Counted from the stretch's first letter, positions 15,654 through 25,124 are shown. The stretch: DNA of 64,000 nucleotides from Halobacteriales archaeon QH_8_64_26 (GCA_003021725.1 PXRA01000045.1:21704-85703); one strand, 5' to 3'. Translations and numbers: made by a program. The notes: generated by a model from the letters alone, not told the origin.

Positions 15654-17657
15654 ATGAGCCACGCCGGTACAGCGAATCGAGCGGACAAGCGGTACAAGGC
15701 AGTGCTTACCATCGGCTACCTCGCGGTCGCCGTGGCGGTACTCGGCGCGTACCTCTCGCCGGCGACCGACTACGAGATCAACATCTACGCGGCGACGCCG
15801 GCGGTGTTCTGGCTCGGGCTGGGCGTCGCGATGACGATCTCGCTGTTCGTCTCCTTCTATGCGCCGCGGGGCTACCTGAGCACCGCGAGCCTCGTGCTGG
15901 GCGGGAGCGGCATGCTCGCCGCGGCCTCGATCCCCTTGATGCGGGGGTACTACTTCATCGGGACGGGCGATTCGTTGACCCACCTGGGGTGGGTACGGGA
16001 CATCATGGAGGGATCGTTAGGGGCCTTCGGTCTGTTCTATCCGGGCCTCCATACCGTCTCGATTTTCTTCCATCGTGTCGTCGGCTTCTCGACCAACCGA
16101 TCGGTCATGTTCTTTGTGGTTTGTATGATCCTCGTGTTATTCGTATTCACTCCCCTTTGCGTTCGGGCGATCACCGGCCAGGACGGCGCGATGCTCATCG
16201 GCGTGTTCGCCGCCTTCCTCGTCCTGCCGCTCAACCAGATCGCAACGCATTACTCCCCACACCCGATCACCGACGTGATCTTCTTCTCGCCGCTCCTGCT
16301 TTACTTGCTCGTCCAGTTCCTGCTCGCGATCCCCGACTCGGGCTCGCGGCCGGGCGGGCTCAGCTCGATCCCGACGGTATCAGTACTCCTCGCGCTCGCC
16401 TCGATAGCCACGATCGTCTATCACCCCCAGCAGGCCGCGAACGTGATCATCCTCTTCGTCACCATCTCGATCGTCCAGTTCGCCTCCCGCCGCTATGGCC
16501 TCGGCGGCCGGATCCGGGCCCACCGGACGCTCTATAGTCAGACGACCTTCATCTCGGTCGCTTTCATGCTCTGGGCGGGCACTCGCGAGACCTTCGTCCG
16601 GACCTTCGGGACGATCCTCGGCGAGGTCGCCGGGATCTTCCTCCAGAGCAGCGACGACGCCGCACAGATCGTCCAGCAACGCGGGGGCTCGCTGGCGGCC
16701 ATCGGCGCCAGCGTCACCGAGATATTCCTCAAGCTCTTTTTCGTCTCGGCGCTGTTTGCCGCCCTCGTCGCGTTGCTCATGCTGATCAGCCTGCTCGGGG
16801 ACAACGAGCAGTTCGACGCCGATACCACCGGGTTGCTCCGCTATTTCTCGGTCGGGCTGATCGTCCTGGTTCCCTACTCGTTTGCCTTCTTCATCGGCGT
16901 TGCGTCGAACCTCTTTTTCAGGAATCTCGCCTTCATTATGGTGATCACGACGATCTTGGGCGCGATCGCGATCCACCGGTACGTCGCTGCCCTCTCGGAG
17001 ATGCTCGCGCCCGAACGGATCCGGCTCGCGACGGTCCTGGTACTCGGATTCATGCTCGTACTCTCGGCCGCGGTGCTCTACCCATCGCCGTATATCTTCC
17101 AGGCGAGTGGCCACGTGAGCGACAACCGGGTCAGTGGCTACCGGACGGCCTTCGAACACCAGAACCGGAGCGTCGAGATCTTCGGCGTCCGGGAGGGACC
17201 GTGGCGCTTCAGGGACGCGATCGTCGGCGTCGAGGGCATCGAGTCGAGTCGTAACGACCAACAAGGGTTCTACGGCGACAACATCACGCGTATACGTAAC
17301 GTCCGGTTGGGCGAGGAGTCCGGGGACGATCGGTACTTCCTCTATACGGGCGCGGACGTCATCCGGGAAATCGAGGTGTACAACGAGTTGCGCTTCAGCG
17401 AACGCCAGTTCGACTCCCTGTCGCGCCAGCCGGGCGTCCATCGGGTCCAGGCCAGCGATACGGTCTATCTCCACTACGTCGATAGCCTCCCCAACAACTC
17501 CACGAGCCCGACTCGACGCACGGCCCCGCCGGCTGACGTCGGGACGAGCGCGGACGCCGCCGAACCGGAACCGTCGATCGGGACGGCCACGCCGACCGAC
17601 CCGCCCGGCGTCGCGAGCGCCGCCGCTGAGGCCCTGCGGTTACCCGGTGTCCGGTGA
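15654..17657 (+). CDS. Large polytopic membrane protein, possible GT-C glycosyltransferase (paralogue A)
   Basis: 667 residues with about twelve transmembrane helices, then an extracytoplasmic domain of about 150 residues and a Pro/Ala/Thr/Asn-rich tail. The first large outer loop carries FIGTGDSLTHLGWVRDI, an acidic motif in the place where GT-C transferases have their catalytic Asp; YHPQQAANV is another conserved stretch. The protein at 48879 is clearly homologous along its length (GDGLTHVGWAAD, YHPQQAAN, GHVSDDRLRGYETAF). GT-C membership is my inference from topology, loop motif and location beside glycosyltransferases; I recognise no named family. Confidence 0.65.
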   Translation: MSHAGTANRADKRYKAVLTIGYLAVAVAVLGAYLSPATDYEINIYAATPAVFWLGLGVAMTISLFVSFYAPRGYLSTASLVLGGSGMLAAASIPLMRGYYFIGTGDSLTHLGWVRDIMEGSLGAFGLFYPGLHTVSIFFHRVVGFSTNRSVMFFVVCMILVLFVFTPLCVRAITGQDGAMLIGVFAAFLVLPLNQIATHYSPHPITDVIFFSPLLLYLLVQFLLAIPDSGSRPGGLSSIPTVSVLLALASIATIVYHPQQAANVIILFVTISIVQFASRRYGLGGRIRAHRTLYSQTTFISVAFMLWAGTRETFVRTFGTILGEVAGIFLQSSDDAAQIVQQRGGSLAAIGASVTEIFLKLFFVSALFAALVALLMLISLLGDNEQFDADTTGLLRYFSVGLIVLVPYSFAFFIGVASNLFFRNLAFIMVITTILGAIAIHRYVAALSEMLAPERIRLATVLVLGFMLVLSAAVLYPSPYIFQASGHVSDNRVSGYRTAFEHQNRSVEIFGVREGPWRFRDAIVGVEGIESSRNDQQGFYGDNITRIRNVRLGEESGDDRYFLYTGADVIREIEVYNELRFSERQFDSLSRQPGVHRVQASDTVYLHYVDSLPNNSTSPTRRTAPPADVGTSADAAEPEPSIGTATPTDPPGVASAAAEALRLPGVR

Positions 17658-17915
17658 ACCGGTATCGGAGCCGGGCGAACCGACTACCGGGAACGTGGCC
17701 GACGGTTATCCCGGTCTCGACCGTAGCGATCGTTCTCCTCGATTCCTTGTCCCTTTCCCACGAACGGGTTCATAGCGCTCGGTTCTGATCGACGGCACCG
17801 TTGAAATATCGGAACGTATGAGTACAACCAGTCACAGCGTACCGACAGGCGATCATCGCCCCGGCCGGCACACTCTCACGGAGCGGCTGGGGTGGCTCTC
17901 CGACAGGTACTCATC

Positions 17916-19601
17916 ATGGACGATACGACGACCTCCGATACCGATCGAACGGATGGAGCCGAGGGAACCGACGGAACCGACGCGACGAACCGAGCGTTCG
18001 TGCTGGGACTCGACGGCATCCCCTGGAACCTGATCAAGCGATGGGCGAGCGCAGGCGAGCTGCCACACTTCGCCGAACTCCTCGAAAACGGGGCGGCCGG
18101 GACCTTAGAGAGCACGCGCCCGGCGAACACGGCCCTTGCCTGGCCCTCGATCGCGACGGGGGTCTGGCCGGACAAACACGGGGTTTACTCCTTCCGGGGG
18201 TTGCTTCCGGAGTACCGCCACCGCCTCAACACGGGCAATGACGTCTCCCGACCCGCGCTCTGGGAGATGGCCTCGCCCGCGGTCGCGGGCAACGTCCCGA
18301 TGACCTACCCCGCAAGCGAGATCGACGGGACGATGGTCACCGGGATGCTCTCGCCCGCGATCGACGAGCGGGCGACCCATCCCCCCGAGTTTCACCGGGA
18401 ACTAAAAAACCGAATCCCGGAGTACCGGACCGGTCTGGACTGGAACAAGTATCGGGATCGTCCCGGGGAGTTCCCCCCGGCGCTCGCCTCGCTACTGAGT
18501 GCGCGCAAGCGACTGATGCGCCTGCTGATGGAACGGGACTGGCGACTCTTTTTCTTCGTCTACACCGAGCCCGATCGCCTCCAGCACCTGCTGTGGGACG
18601 AGGAGGTCTTACTCGATCACTACAAGGACCTCGATGCGATCCTCGGGGAGGTCCTCGCCCAAGCCGACGAGGGGACGACGGTCTATGTGGTCTCCGATCA
18701 CGGCTTCGCCCCGATCGAGAAATACGTCTACGTGAACACGATTCTGCGCGAGGAGGGATTCCTCTTCGAGAAGGACGAGACCGGGACCCGGAGTACCCTC
18801 TCGCGGGTCGGCCTGAGTAAATCCCGGGTCATGAACCTGCTCTCGCGGGTCGGTATCGACGACGACGATCTCGTCTCCGTGCTCCCGCGCTCGCTCGTCG
18901 AGCGGGTTGCCGATCGAATTCCGGGGGGCCACGAACTCCATGACGTCGATTACACCCGCACCGAGGCGTTCGTTCACGGCTCGGGGAACCTCTACATCAA
19001 CGACGCCGAGCGCTTCGCTACCGGTCCGGTCGATCCCGCCGACCGTGAAGCGAAAAAGCGCGCGGTCGCCGAAGCCCTTATCAGGGTCACCGACCCCGCA
19101 ACCGGCGAGAAAGCGTTGATCGTCCACGACGGTGCTGACCTGTTCCCAACCGACGACCGCTCGCCCGATCTCGTCCTCGAAGCCGCCGAGGGCTACAAAC
19201 CCTCGCTCGGGCTCTACGACACGCGCTTCTCCGCAGAGGGGGTCCACGACGCCGATCACCACCCCGAAGGGATCTTCTTCGCCTACGGACCGGACGTCGC
19301 GTCCGGCTCCCGCCCTGCGGATGCCGCCGTCGTCGACGTCGCCCCGACCGTGCTTCACGGGCTCGGAGAGGCGATCCCACACGATACCGACGGGCGCGTG
19401 CTGAGCGAGGTCTTCGCCGACGGATCGCCGACCGCCGAGCGACCGATAGCAACCCGCGAGTACGCCGCCGAGGCGAGGACCGGCGATCCCGCCGACGGTT
19501 CGGGCTCCGGTCCCGGCCGCGGCGAGGCCGACGAAGCGGTGGCCGAGGAGGACTTCGAGGACGTCGAAAACCGGCTTCGCGGGCTTGGCTACCTCGAGTA
19601 G
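17916..19601 (+). CDS. Alkaline phosphatase superfamily protein (phosphodiesterase/nucleotide pyrophosphatase-like)
   Basis: 561 residues from ATG 17916; the ORF track begins with a GTG at 17892, only eight codons earlier. Metal-site Asp in FVLGLDGIPWNLI, nucleophile region RPANTALAWPSIATGVWPDKHGVY, SDHGFAPIEKYVYVNT in the middle, and HHPEGIFFAYGP near the end. It is a distant paralogue of the protein at 678 and has the same C-terminal ENRLRGLGYL tail. Substrate unknown. Together the two phosphodiesterase-like genes bracket the glycan locus, suggesting roles in processing phosphodiester-linked glycans or lipid carriers. Confidence 0.8.
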   Translation: MDDTTTSDTDRTDGAEGTDGTDATNRAFVLGLDGIPWNLIKRWASAGELPHFAELLENGAAGTLESTRPANTALAWPSIATGVWPDKHGVYSFRGLLPEYRHRLNTGNDVSRPALWEMASPAVAGNVPMTYPASEIDGTMVTGMLSPAIDERATHPPEFHRELKNRIPEYRTGLDWNKYRDRPGEFPPALASLLSARKRLMRLLMERDWRLFFFVYTEPDRLQHLLWDEEVLLDHYKDLDAILGEVLAQADEGTTVYVVSDHGFAPIEKYVYVNTILREEGFLFEKDETGTRSTLSRVGLSKSRVMNLLSRVGIDDDDLVSVLPRSLVERVADRIPGGHELHDVDYTRTEAFVHGSGNLYINDAERFATGPVDPADREAKKRAVAEALIRVTDPATGEKALIVHDGADLFPTDDRSPDLVLEAAEGYKPSLGLYDTRFSAEGVHDADHHPEGIFFAYGPDVASGSRPADAAVVDVAPTVLHGLGEAIPHDTDGRVLSEVFADGSPTAERPIATREYAAEARTGDPADGSGSGPGRGEADEAVAEEDFEDVENRLRGLGYLE

Positions 19602-19658
19602 ACCAGGGACAGCGAACCGACGGTCGGCGGCGAGCGACCGGCCCGCGGATAGTCGCTT

Positions 19659-19898
19659 CTACCGGACGCTGTCTTCGAGTTCGACCGCTTCGAGAGTGAC
19701 CACCGCGATATGTACCTTATCGTCCCGATCGAGGAAGTCGTCCAGTCGCTGGGAGACGATGTGGGAGGTCTCCCCCGCTTGGTAGGTCGTATCGCCGATC
19801 GTGACTGCCTCCCCCGCTCGGGGAACGATCGAGGAGACGACCGCTTCGAGGATCTCCTCGGTCTCGCTATCGACGTAACGGACGATATCTACTGCCAT
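19659..19898 (-). CDS. Small conserved-looking cytoplasmic protein of unknown function
   Basis: 79 residues from the internal ATG at 19898; upstream codons of the longer ORF are Arg/Ser-rich at first and A/T-rich near the ATG, so they are left out. The sequence (MAVDIVRYVDSETEEI, DKVHIAVVTLEAVELED) is acidic and soluble, with alternating strands and helices and no motif I recognise. It lies between a phosphodiesterase and an amidase and faces away from the amidase. Confidence 0.55.
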   Translation of the reverse strand: MAVDIVRYVDSETEEILEAVVSSIVPRAGEAVTIGDTTYQAGETSHIVSQRLDDFLDRDDKVHIAVVTLEAVELEDSVR

Positions 19899-20136
19899 GT
19901 GTTTATATGCTCGTGCTAGTTCCTTAGCTTTCACGAGTGCGTCTCCTCGGTCGGCCGTCCCGGAGTCCCACGGCCGTTCACCGTCGCTCGTCGATCGTGG
20001 ACGCTGCGGGAGATATCGCCCGCTACCGCCGCTTCGATCGCCGGCCGGGCGCTTCCGTCCGTGATCGCTCTCCGGGCCGACCGCCTCCCGCACCCGAAAC
20101 GATAAGACGCTCCCTCGTGGCTGTGATTATATACCA

Positions 20137-21666
20137 ATGCCAATCAGACGCCCATCGCAGGGAGAACTGCGGGAGATCGCCGCCGACGCTCACATCCCGC
20201 TCAACGACCGAGAGGTAGAGGACTACGCCGAACTCGTCGCGGGTACCCTGGACGTCCTCGAAGGCGTCCAGGAGATCCCCGACCCGACCTTCGCGCCCTA
20301 CGAGACCGCCTATCCCGATCGGTCGGGCGCGTACCGTCCTCCTCCCGAGGAAAACCCTCACAACGCCTGGATCACTCGCGTCGAGGTCGAGGGAGCCGAG
20401 GAGGGCCCGCTTGCCGGCAAGACCGTCGGTCTGAAGGACAACGTCTGTTTCGCGGGCGTCGAGACCACGTGTGGCTCACAGGTACTGGAAGGATACGTGC
20501 CGGATGTCGACGCGACGATCGTCGAGCGACTACTGGATGCCGGCGGGACGATCACCGGTAAACTCAATATGGAGAGCTTCGCGTTCTCGGGGTCGAGCGA
20601 TACCTCCGACTTCGGGACGGTCTCGAACCCTCGTGCCCCGGGCCACATCGCCGGTGGGTCCTCGAGCGGCAGCGGGGCCGCGCCCGCCGCCGGCGAGGTC
20701 GATATCGCCATCGGCGGCGATCAGGGCGGGTCGATCCGCATCCCGGCGTCCTGCTGTGGGATCGTCGGCCTCAAGCCGACGACCGGCCTCGTCCCCTACA
20801 CGGGGATCTTCCCGATCGACTTCTCGCTCGATCACACCGGGCCGATGGCAGAGAGTGTCACTGACGTCGCGACGGCACTCGAAGCTCTCGCCGGTCCGGA
20901 TGGCCTCGACCCACGTCAGCCGGCCGACCTCGAACCCGAGTCCTACACCGACGCGCTTGACGCCGATATCTCGGGCACGACGATCGCGGTCTTGGAGGAG
21001 GGCTTCGAGCGCGAGGAGAGCGACGCAGCGGTCAACGAAACGGTCCACACTGCGATCGAGGAGTTCGAGGCGATGGGTGCGGAGACGATCGATGTCTCCG
21101 TCCCCCGCCACCTCGATTCCCTTGCCCTGTGGATCACTATCGCCGGCCAGGGCGGCGTCCAGGTGCTCCAGCAGGGCGGGGTCGGCTCGCTACACGACGG
21201 CTGGTACAACACCGGTCTGGCAGAGACCTTCGGGAAGTTCGCTCAAGCGGACGGCCGGGATTTCCCGCCGTCGGTCAAGACGACCTGGCTCGCGATCGAG
21301 TATCTCAATCGCCGGGGCAAGGGCAGCAGCCTCTACGCGAAAGCACAGAACATTACGCTCGCGATGCGCGAGGCCTACGACGAGATATTGGCGGAAGCGG
21401 ACGTCATCGCTCTGCCGACGGTTCCTCACCAGCCACTCGCGATCGACCCCGATCTCTCCCGCGTCGAACGCATCGCTCGATCCTTGCCGATCGCGAAGAA
21501 CACCGCCCCCTTCGACCTCACCCACCACCCGGCGATCTCCACTCCCTGCGGGACGACCGGGGAGTTACCCGTCGGGCTGATGCTCGTCGGCGAACGCTTC
21601 GACGAGAAGAGTGTTCTCGGGGCTGCCTATGCCTTCGAGCAGGGCACCGACTCGCAGGCCCGATAG
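20137..21666 (+). CDS. Amidase signature family enzyme
   Basis: 509 residues. The Ser-cisSer-Lys triad is visible: Lys in VGLKDNVCFAG (about 96), the glycine-rich GGSSSGSGAAPAAG and the nucleophile Ser in GGDQGGSIRIPASCCG. GLKPTTGLVPYTG and a C-terminal THHPAISTPCG segment also fit. Such enzymes hydrolyse amides, release ammonia for GatCAB-type reactions or cleave allophanate-like substrates. No GatB or GatC partner is adjacent, so a free-standing amidase is more likely than GatA. An A/T stretch touches the ATG but is too close to be a TATA box. Confidence 0.85.
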   Translation: MPIRRPSQGELREIAADAHIPLNDREVEDYAELVAGTLDVLEGVQEIPDPTFAPYETAYPDRSGAYRPPPEENPHNAWITRVEVEGAEEGPLAGKTVGLKDNVCFAGVETTCGSQVLEGYVPDVDATIVERLLDAGGTITGKLNMESFAFSGSSDTSDFGTVSNPRAPGHIAGGSSSGSGAAPAAGEVDIAIGGDQGGSIRIPASCCGIVGLKPTTGLVPYTGIFPIDFSLDHTGPMAESVTDVATALEALAGPDGLDPRQPADLEPESYTDALDADISGTTIAVLEEGFEREESDAAVNETVHTAIEEFEAMGAETIDVSVPRHLDSLALWITIAGQGGVQVLQQGGVGSLHDGWYNTGLAETFGKFAQADGRDFPPSVKTTWLAIEYLNRRGKGSSLYAKAQNITLAMREAYDEILAEADVIALPTVPHQPLAIDPDLSRVERIARSLPIAKNTAPFDLTHHPAISTPCGTTGELPVGLMLVGERFDEKSVLGAAYAFEQGTDSQAR

Positions 21667-21776
21667 CTCCTCCGCCCCGCTCCCTACCGAAATCGGAAGA
21701 CCGTCCGCTCAATAATCGGCGGCGTGTTTGCACTTTCTCGCGTTCGATCGATCGCTATCGGCACGACCGCTACACG

Positions 21777-21875
21777 ATGGCACGGACCGCGCTTGGAATC
21801 CCGATCCGGACCCGGGTAATCCTCGGTGCGCTGGTCCTATGGGCGCTGTTCGTCCTCCGTGGAGCGATCGGCTAA
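21777..21875 (+). CDS. Possible 32-residue single-helix membrane protein
   Basis: A small ORF at the end of a longer non-coding-looking frame: MARTALGIPIRTRV followed by the hydrophobic helix ILGALVLWALFVLRGAIG. The N-terminal Arg residues and one transmembrane segment resemble the small membrane proteins frequent in haloarchaea. Conservation could not be tested. Confidence 0.35.
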   Translation: MARTALGIPIRTRVILGALVLWALFVLRGAIG

Positions 21876-21984
21876 CGGAACGGTCGAGGCGATCGAGACC
21901 CCAACACAGGATACCGGCGCGGACGGCTAACCGACCGACGCTCGGCCGCAAAGTACACTATCGGCAGGGACGAAAACCCGTTCG

Positions 21985-22278
21985 ATGGTCGACCCAGTGA
22001 ACTTGAACGTCCCTGGCCTCGGCTACTTCCTCTTCGCAGTGCTGTTTTTCGCCGTCGTTGGGCTGTTCACGCTCGTTTTCGCCTGGGCGGAACTGGCGCT
22101 CCGACGGAAACAGCAGGCAGCCCGAAGCAGCGCGTTGCTGGTGAGCCGGCGTATCGAGGGCGGCTTGGAGTGGGTCGCCGTCCGAGGCCAGAACGCGGTG
22201 GACCGGGCGAGGGAGGAGCGAACGCACCGGCAGTCACGAGACCACCCCAGCGATCTCATCGAGGAAGCCGAAGAGTAA
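21985..22278 (+). CDS. Small membrane protein with charged cytoplasmic tail
   Basis: 97 residues. One strong transmembrane segment (FLFAVLFFAVVGLFTLVFAWAELAL, about 15-40) is followed by an Arg/Gln/Glu-rich amphipathic tail that may form a coiled coil. No known domain recognised. It precedes the convergent SDR gene. Confidence 0.6.
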   Translation: MVDPVNLNVPGLGYFLFAVLFFAVVGLFTLVFAWAELALRRKQQAARSSALLVSRRIEGGLEWVAVRGQNAVDRAREERTHRQSRDHPSDLIEEAEE

Positions 22279-22314
22279 GCCCTCCCTCTGCAGCGGCCTC
22301 TGATTGTTCGATAC

Positions 22315-23112
22315 CTATCGTTCCAGGCCCAGATCGTGTTCCATCGAGTTGCCGGGTCGCGGGACGCCCTTGACGGTCAGTGTCTCGCCGGTCATGAACG
22401 ACGCGGCGGGGCTACAGAGGAACTGCACTACGTCGGCGACGTCCTCGCCGTAGCCGATGCGGCGATCCACCTGCTCGCGCGGGGGCATCGCTTCGCTTTC
22501 GATGCCGAGCGTCTCGGCGACGCCGGGGGTCTGGATCAGCCCAGGTGCGACGCAGTTCACTCGGATACCCTCGCCCGCCCACTCGACCGCGAGGGTCTCG
22601 GTGAGCCGGATGATTGCGGCTTTCGCCGCGCCGTAGTGGCTCTCGCCGGGCGCGGCGTGCTGGCCGTTCACGCTCGAGAGGTTGACGATCCGTCCGCCAC
22701 CGCTTTGCCGCATCGTCTCGCCGACGACCTGCGTGCAGTGAACGGTCCCGGTCACGTTCAGATCCATGACTGCGTTCCAGCCGTTCGGGGAGATGTCCTC
22801 GAAGGGCGCGACGAACTCCCCGCCGGCATTATTGACGAGACAGTCGATATCGCCGAACTCCTCGATCGTCCTCTCGATGAACCGTTCTACGCTCTCCCGG
22901 TCGCGGACGTTACACTCGACGGCGAGGGCGCTTCCCTCGCACTCCTCCTCGATCGCGTCGGCGACCGGGTCGATCCGTTCCTGGGCGCGCGAGCAGATCG
23001 CGACGTCCGCGCCGCCGGCCGCGAGCGTCTCGGCGATCGAACGGCCGATCCCCTGGCTCGCCCCGGTGATCACGGCGGTCTCGCCTGTAATGGAGTACTC
23101 GGGTGTATGCAC
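22315..23112 (-). CDS. SDR family oxidoreductase (FabG-like)
   Basis: 265 residues. Classical short-chain dehydrogenase: TGASQGIGRSIAETL cofactor motif (about 17-31), VNNAGG, catalytic Ser in VNLSSVNG and Tyr/Lys in HYGAAKAA. It reduces or oxidises a carbonyl/alcohol with NAD(P)H. FabG-type 3-oxoacyl reductase and glucose/ribitol dehydrogenase-type activities are both possible; no pathway genes adjoin it. It is followed on the same strand, upstream, by the cupin gene but they are separated by about 80 bases. Confidence 0.85.
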   Translation of the reverse strand: MHTPEYSITGETAVITGASQGIGRSIAETLAAGGADVAICSRAQERIDPVADAIEEECEGSALAVECNVRDRESVERFIERTIEEFGDIDCLVNNAGGEFVAPFEDISPNGWNAVMDLNVTGTVHCTQVVGETMRQSGGGRIVNLSSVNGQHAAPGESHYGAAKAAIIRLTETLAVEWAGEGIRVNCVAPGLIQTPGVAETLGIESEAMPPREQVDRRIGYGEDVADVVQFLCSPAASFMTGETLTVKGVPRPGNSMEHDLGLER

Positions 23113-23193
23113 ATCGGCGATCGACGATCAGATCGATCTTCACTTTACCGATGGCGGCCGACAACGGGAGAACTTCGCGGCCGGCGGGCGTCG

Positions 23194-23511
23194 TCAGGGC
23201 GCGCCGGTGATCACGAACTGACTTCGGGTATCGCCGTTCGTGAGCTGGCGCGTCGCTCCCGGCGAGACGCGAACCGCGTCGCCCGCGTTCATGGAGACGT
23301 CCTCGCCGTCGACCGTGATCGTCGCCTCGCCCTCGACGAGGAAGTACACCTCCTCGTGATCGTTCCCCTCGTGTTCGTGCTCGGGCCCCTCCCAGCCCGG
23401 CTCGGCGTCGACGACGGTTACCCCGTGGTCCTCACAGTCGAGTGGCTCCCGGAGGAAGTGCATTCCGTAGGTCGTCTCGGTCTCCTCGTAGTTCACTTTG
23501 GTACGTGACAT
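23194..23511 (-). CDS. Cupin domain protein
   Basis: 105 residues from ATG 23511 (MSRTKVNYEETE). The cupin metal site is visible as the pair HEHEGNDHEEVYFLVEG and the second strand motif GDAVRVSPGATRQL. Single-domain cupins of this type bind a metal and may act as small isomerases, dioxygenases or sugar/ligand sensors; nothing here fixes the substrate. The longer ORF start at 23640 adds only Arg/Ser-rich residues. Confidence 0.78.
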   Translation of the reverse strand: MSRTKVNYEETETTYGMHFLREPLDCEDHGVTVVDAEPGWEGPEHEHEGNDHEEVYFLVEGEATITVDGEDVSMNAGDAVRVSPGATRQLTNGDTRSQFVITGAP

Positions 23512-23749
23512 CGGCTCCGGGAACGACGGGCGGGGACAAGTACCTGTTGGGCCCGTTCGATCGGTCGTTTTGCCATCCGGTGACCGGTCGGCGACGTCGC
23601 TCTCGTTCGACTCCGATCGCCGGCGTCGCGAACCCCTCACCGGTAGCCAGGCGGCGTGTCGGGGATCAGGGAGCGGTCGTTTCCGCCGACGACGTTACCG
23701 CCAGGACTACGATTCTTCGGACGCGAACGCCGCTGTCCCCTCACACCGA

Positions 23750-23965
23750 ATGACCCGAAACGCTATTGTCCGCGAGCAGGTCCGGGCGGGCGTCGTCGAG
23801 TGTCCGCTCTGTAAGCGCCAGATCGCGGCCCCGACCGACCATCTGCTGGTCTACGGTGCCGTCGAGTCCCTCACCGCCGAGAACGCGGACGCGCTCGAAT
23901 GTCCCGCCTGTACCGGCGTGACGTTCATCGTCGACCCGCCGGACCCCACGGACGCGCCCGACTGA
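23750..23965 (+). CDS. Small zinc-ribbon protein
   Basis: 71 residues from ATG 23750. Two Cys pairs (VECPLCKRQ and LECPACTGV), separated by about 35 residues, form a typical zinc ribbon. Such small haloarchaeal proteins are usually of unknown function, possibly protein or nucleic acid binders. Confidence 0.65.
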   Translation: MTRNAIVREQVRAGVVECPLCKRQIAAPTDHLLVYGAVESLTAENADALECPACTGVTFIVDPPDPTDAPD

Positions 23966-24005
23966 TCGACGGTTCGGCTGTTCAGTGTCGATAGCTCGCG
24001 GGGGG

Positions 24006-24061
24006 TCCCCGAGCAGGGAATACCAACAGCTAATCCCCGAGCAGGGAATACCAACAGCTAA
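24006..24061. repeat. Perfect 28-bp tandem direct repeat (two copies)
   Basis: Two exact, head-to-tail 28-bp copies occupy 24006-24033 and 24034-24061 (each begins tccccgagcagggaata and ends with acagctaa). They end 32 bases before the ATG of the DMT transporter at 24094, so they lie in its promoter region. No further copies were seen next to them, and there is no spacer, so this is not a CRISPR array. Confidence 0.9.
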
Positions 24062-24093
24062 CCGTTTCTCGTACGGAGGATGGGTCGAACCAT

Positions 24094-24981
24094 ATGGCAG
24101 CTATCGCGTATCTGGCCGCTCTCGGTGCGGCCCTTTTCTGGGGGTTAGCGCCGGTTTCCTCGAAACGGGGGTTCGCCCACGGCGGCGACCCGGTCTCGGT
24201 CGCGATCATCGTTATCGCGACGAGCACCGGGATCTTCTGGGGCGGGTTAGCACTCACACAGGGCCCGACCGCTCTCGCCCCCGATCTCTCGGCGTTCGGG
24301 TATGGAATCTTCCTGTTCGGCGGCCTGATCGGGACGGCGGTCGGCCGGATCGGAAACTACGAGGGGATCGACCGAGTCGGTGCCAGTGTGAACAGCGCCG
24401 TCATCGCCTCGAATCCCCTCTTCGCCACGACCCTTGCACTCGCCTTTCTCGGCGAGGCGGTCTCGATCGTCCAGGCGGTCGGAGTAGTGGTCGTCGTCGG
24501 CGGTCTGGTCCTTCTCACTTTCTCGAAGGGCGGCGATGTCGCCGGCTGGCAGCCCCATGAACTACTCTTTCCGCTGCTGGCGGCGCTCGCGTATGGGACC
24601 GCGAGCGTGATCCGCCGGTTCGGGCTCACGACGACGCCCGCCCGGCCGCTCGAAGCCGTCGCGCTGAACGAGACCGCCGCCCTGTTCGGACTGGGGATCT
24701 TCGCCTTCTGGTCCGGTCGCCACGGACTGACGTCGATCCCGCTTCGTGGCTATGCCTACTTCCTCGGTGCCGGCGTCCTGAGCGGCACCGGACTCCTGTT
24801 GTTTTTCACCGGGCTGGATAACGGCCGTGTGGCCATCGTCACCACGCTCGTCGCTACCTCGACGCTGTTCGCAACGGCTTTTTCCTACGTCGGGCTCGGC
24901 GGGATCGAACGGATTACGCGGGAAATCGTCGCAGGCGTCGCCCTGGTCGTCGTCGGCGTCGGCGTGATAACGCTCGCTTGA
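24094..24981 (+). CDS. DMT superfamily transporter (EamA repeat)
   Basis: 295 residues with about ten transmembrane helices arranged as two EamA repeats (first half starts with YLAALGAALFWGLAPVSSKRG; second half begins near LLAALAYGTASVIRRFG). EamA proteins export or import metabolites such as amino acids or nucleotide precursors; substrate unknown. The gene is preceded by the 28-bp tandem repeat. Confidence 0.82.
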   Translation: MAAIAYLAALGAALFWGLAPVSSKRGFAHGGDPVSVAIIVIATSTGIFWGGLALTQGPTALAPDLSAFGYGIFLFGGLIGTAVGRIGNYEGIDRVGASVNSAVIASNPLFATTLALAFLGEAVSIVQAVGVVVVVGGLVLLTFSKGGDVAGWQPHELLFPLLAALAYGTASVIRRFGLTTTPARPLEAVALNETAALFGLGIFAFWSGRHGLTSIPLRGYAYFLGAGVLSGTGLLLFFTGLDNGRVAIVTTLVATSTLFATAFSYVGLGGIERITREIVAGVALVVVGVGVITLA

Positions 24982-25124
24982 GTACGAACTCGCTCGGTTC
25001 GATCGGCACGATCGGTTCAGCGATGGGTCGGTGGGAGAGGAATTGCCGAGTTCGGTCTCCGCCCTCCTATAGCCGAACCGATGCCTCTCGGATCGTCTAT
25101 TCGTGCCAAGATATAACACACTAC

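Noticed and set aside
16380-17474. Minus-strand ORF of 364 residues opposite the polytopic protein
   Set aside because: Its Asp/Glu/Arg-rich composition is the mirror of transmembrane-coding DNA. The plus strand has clear helices and a homologue at 48.9 kb.
20124-20134. gattatatacc as the TATA box of the amidase gene
   Set aside because: It ends three bases before the ATG. A transcript from it would start inside the coding region.
20137-21666. Amidase as GatA of a Glu-tRNA amidotransferase
   Set aside because: No gatB or gatC is nearby, and the family motif alone does not distinguish GatA from free amidases.
24006-24061. 28-bp repeat as part of a CRISPR array
   Set aside because: The two copies abut directly without spacers, there are only two, and no cas genes are in the window.
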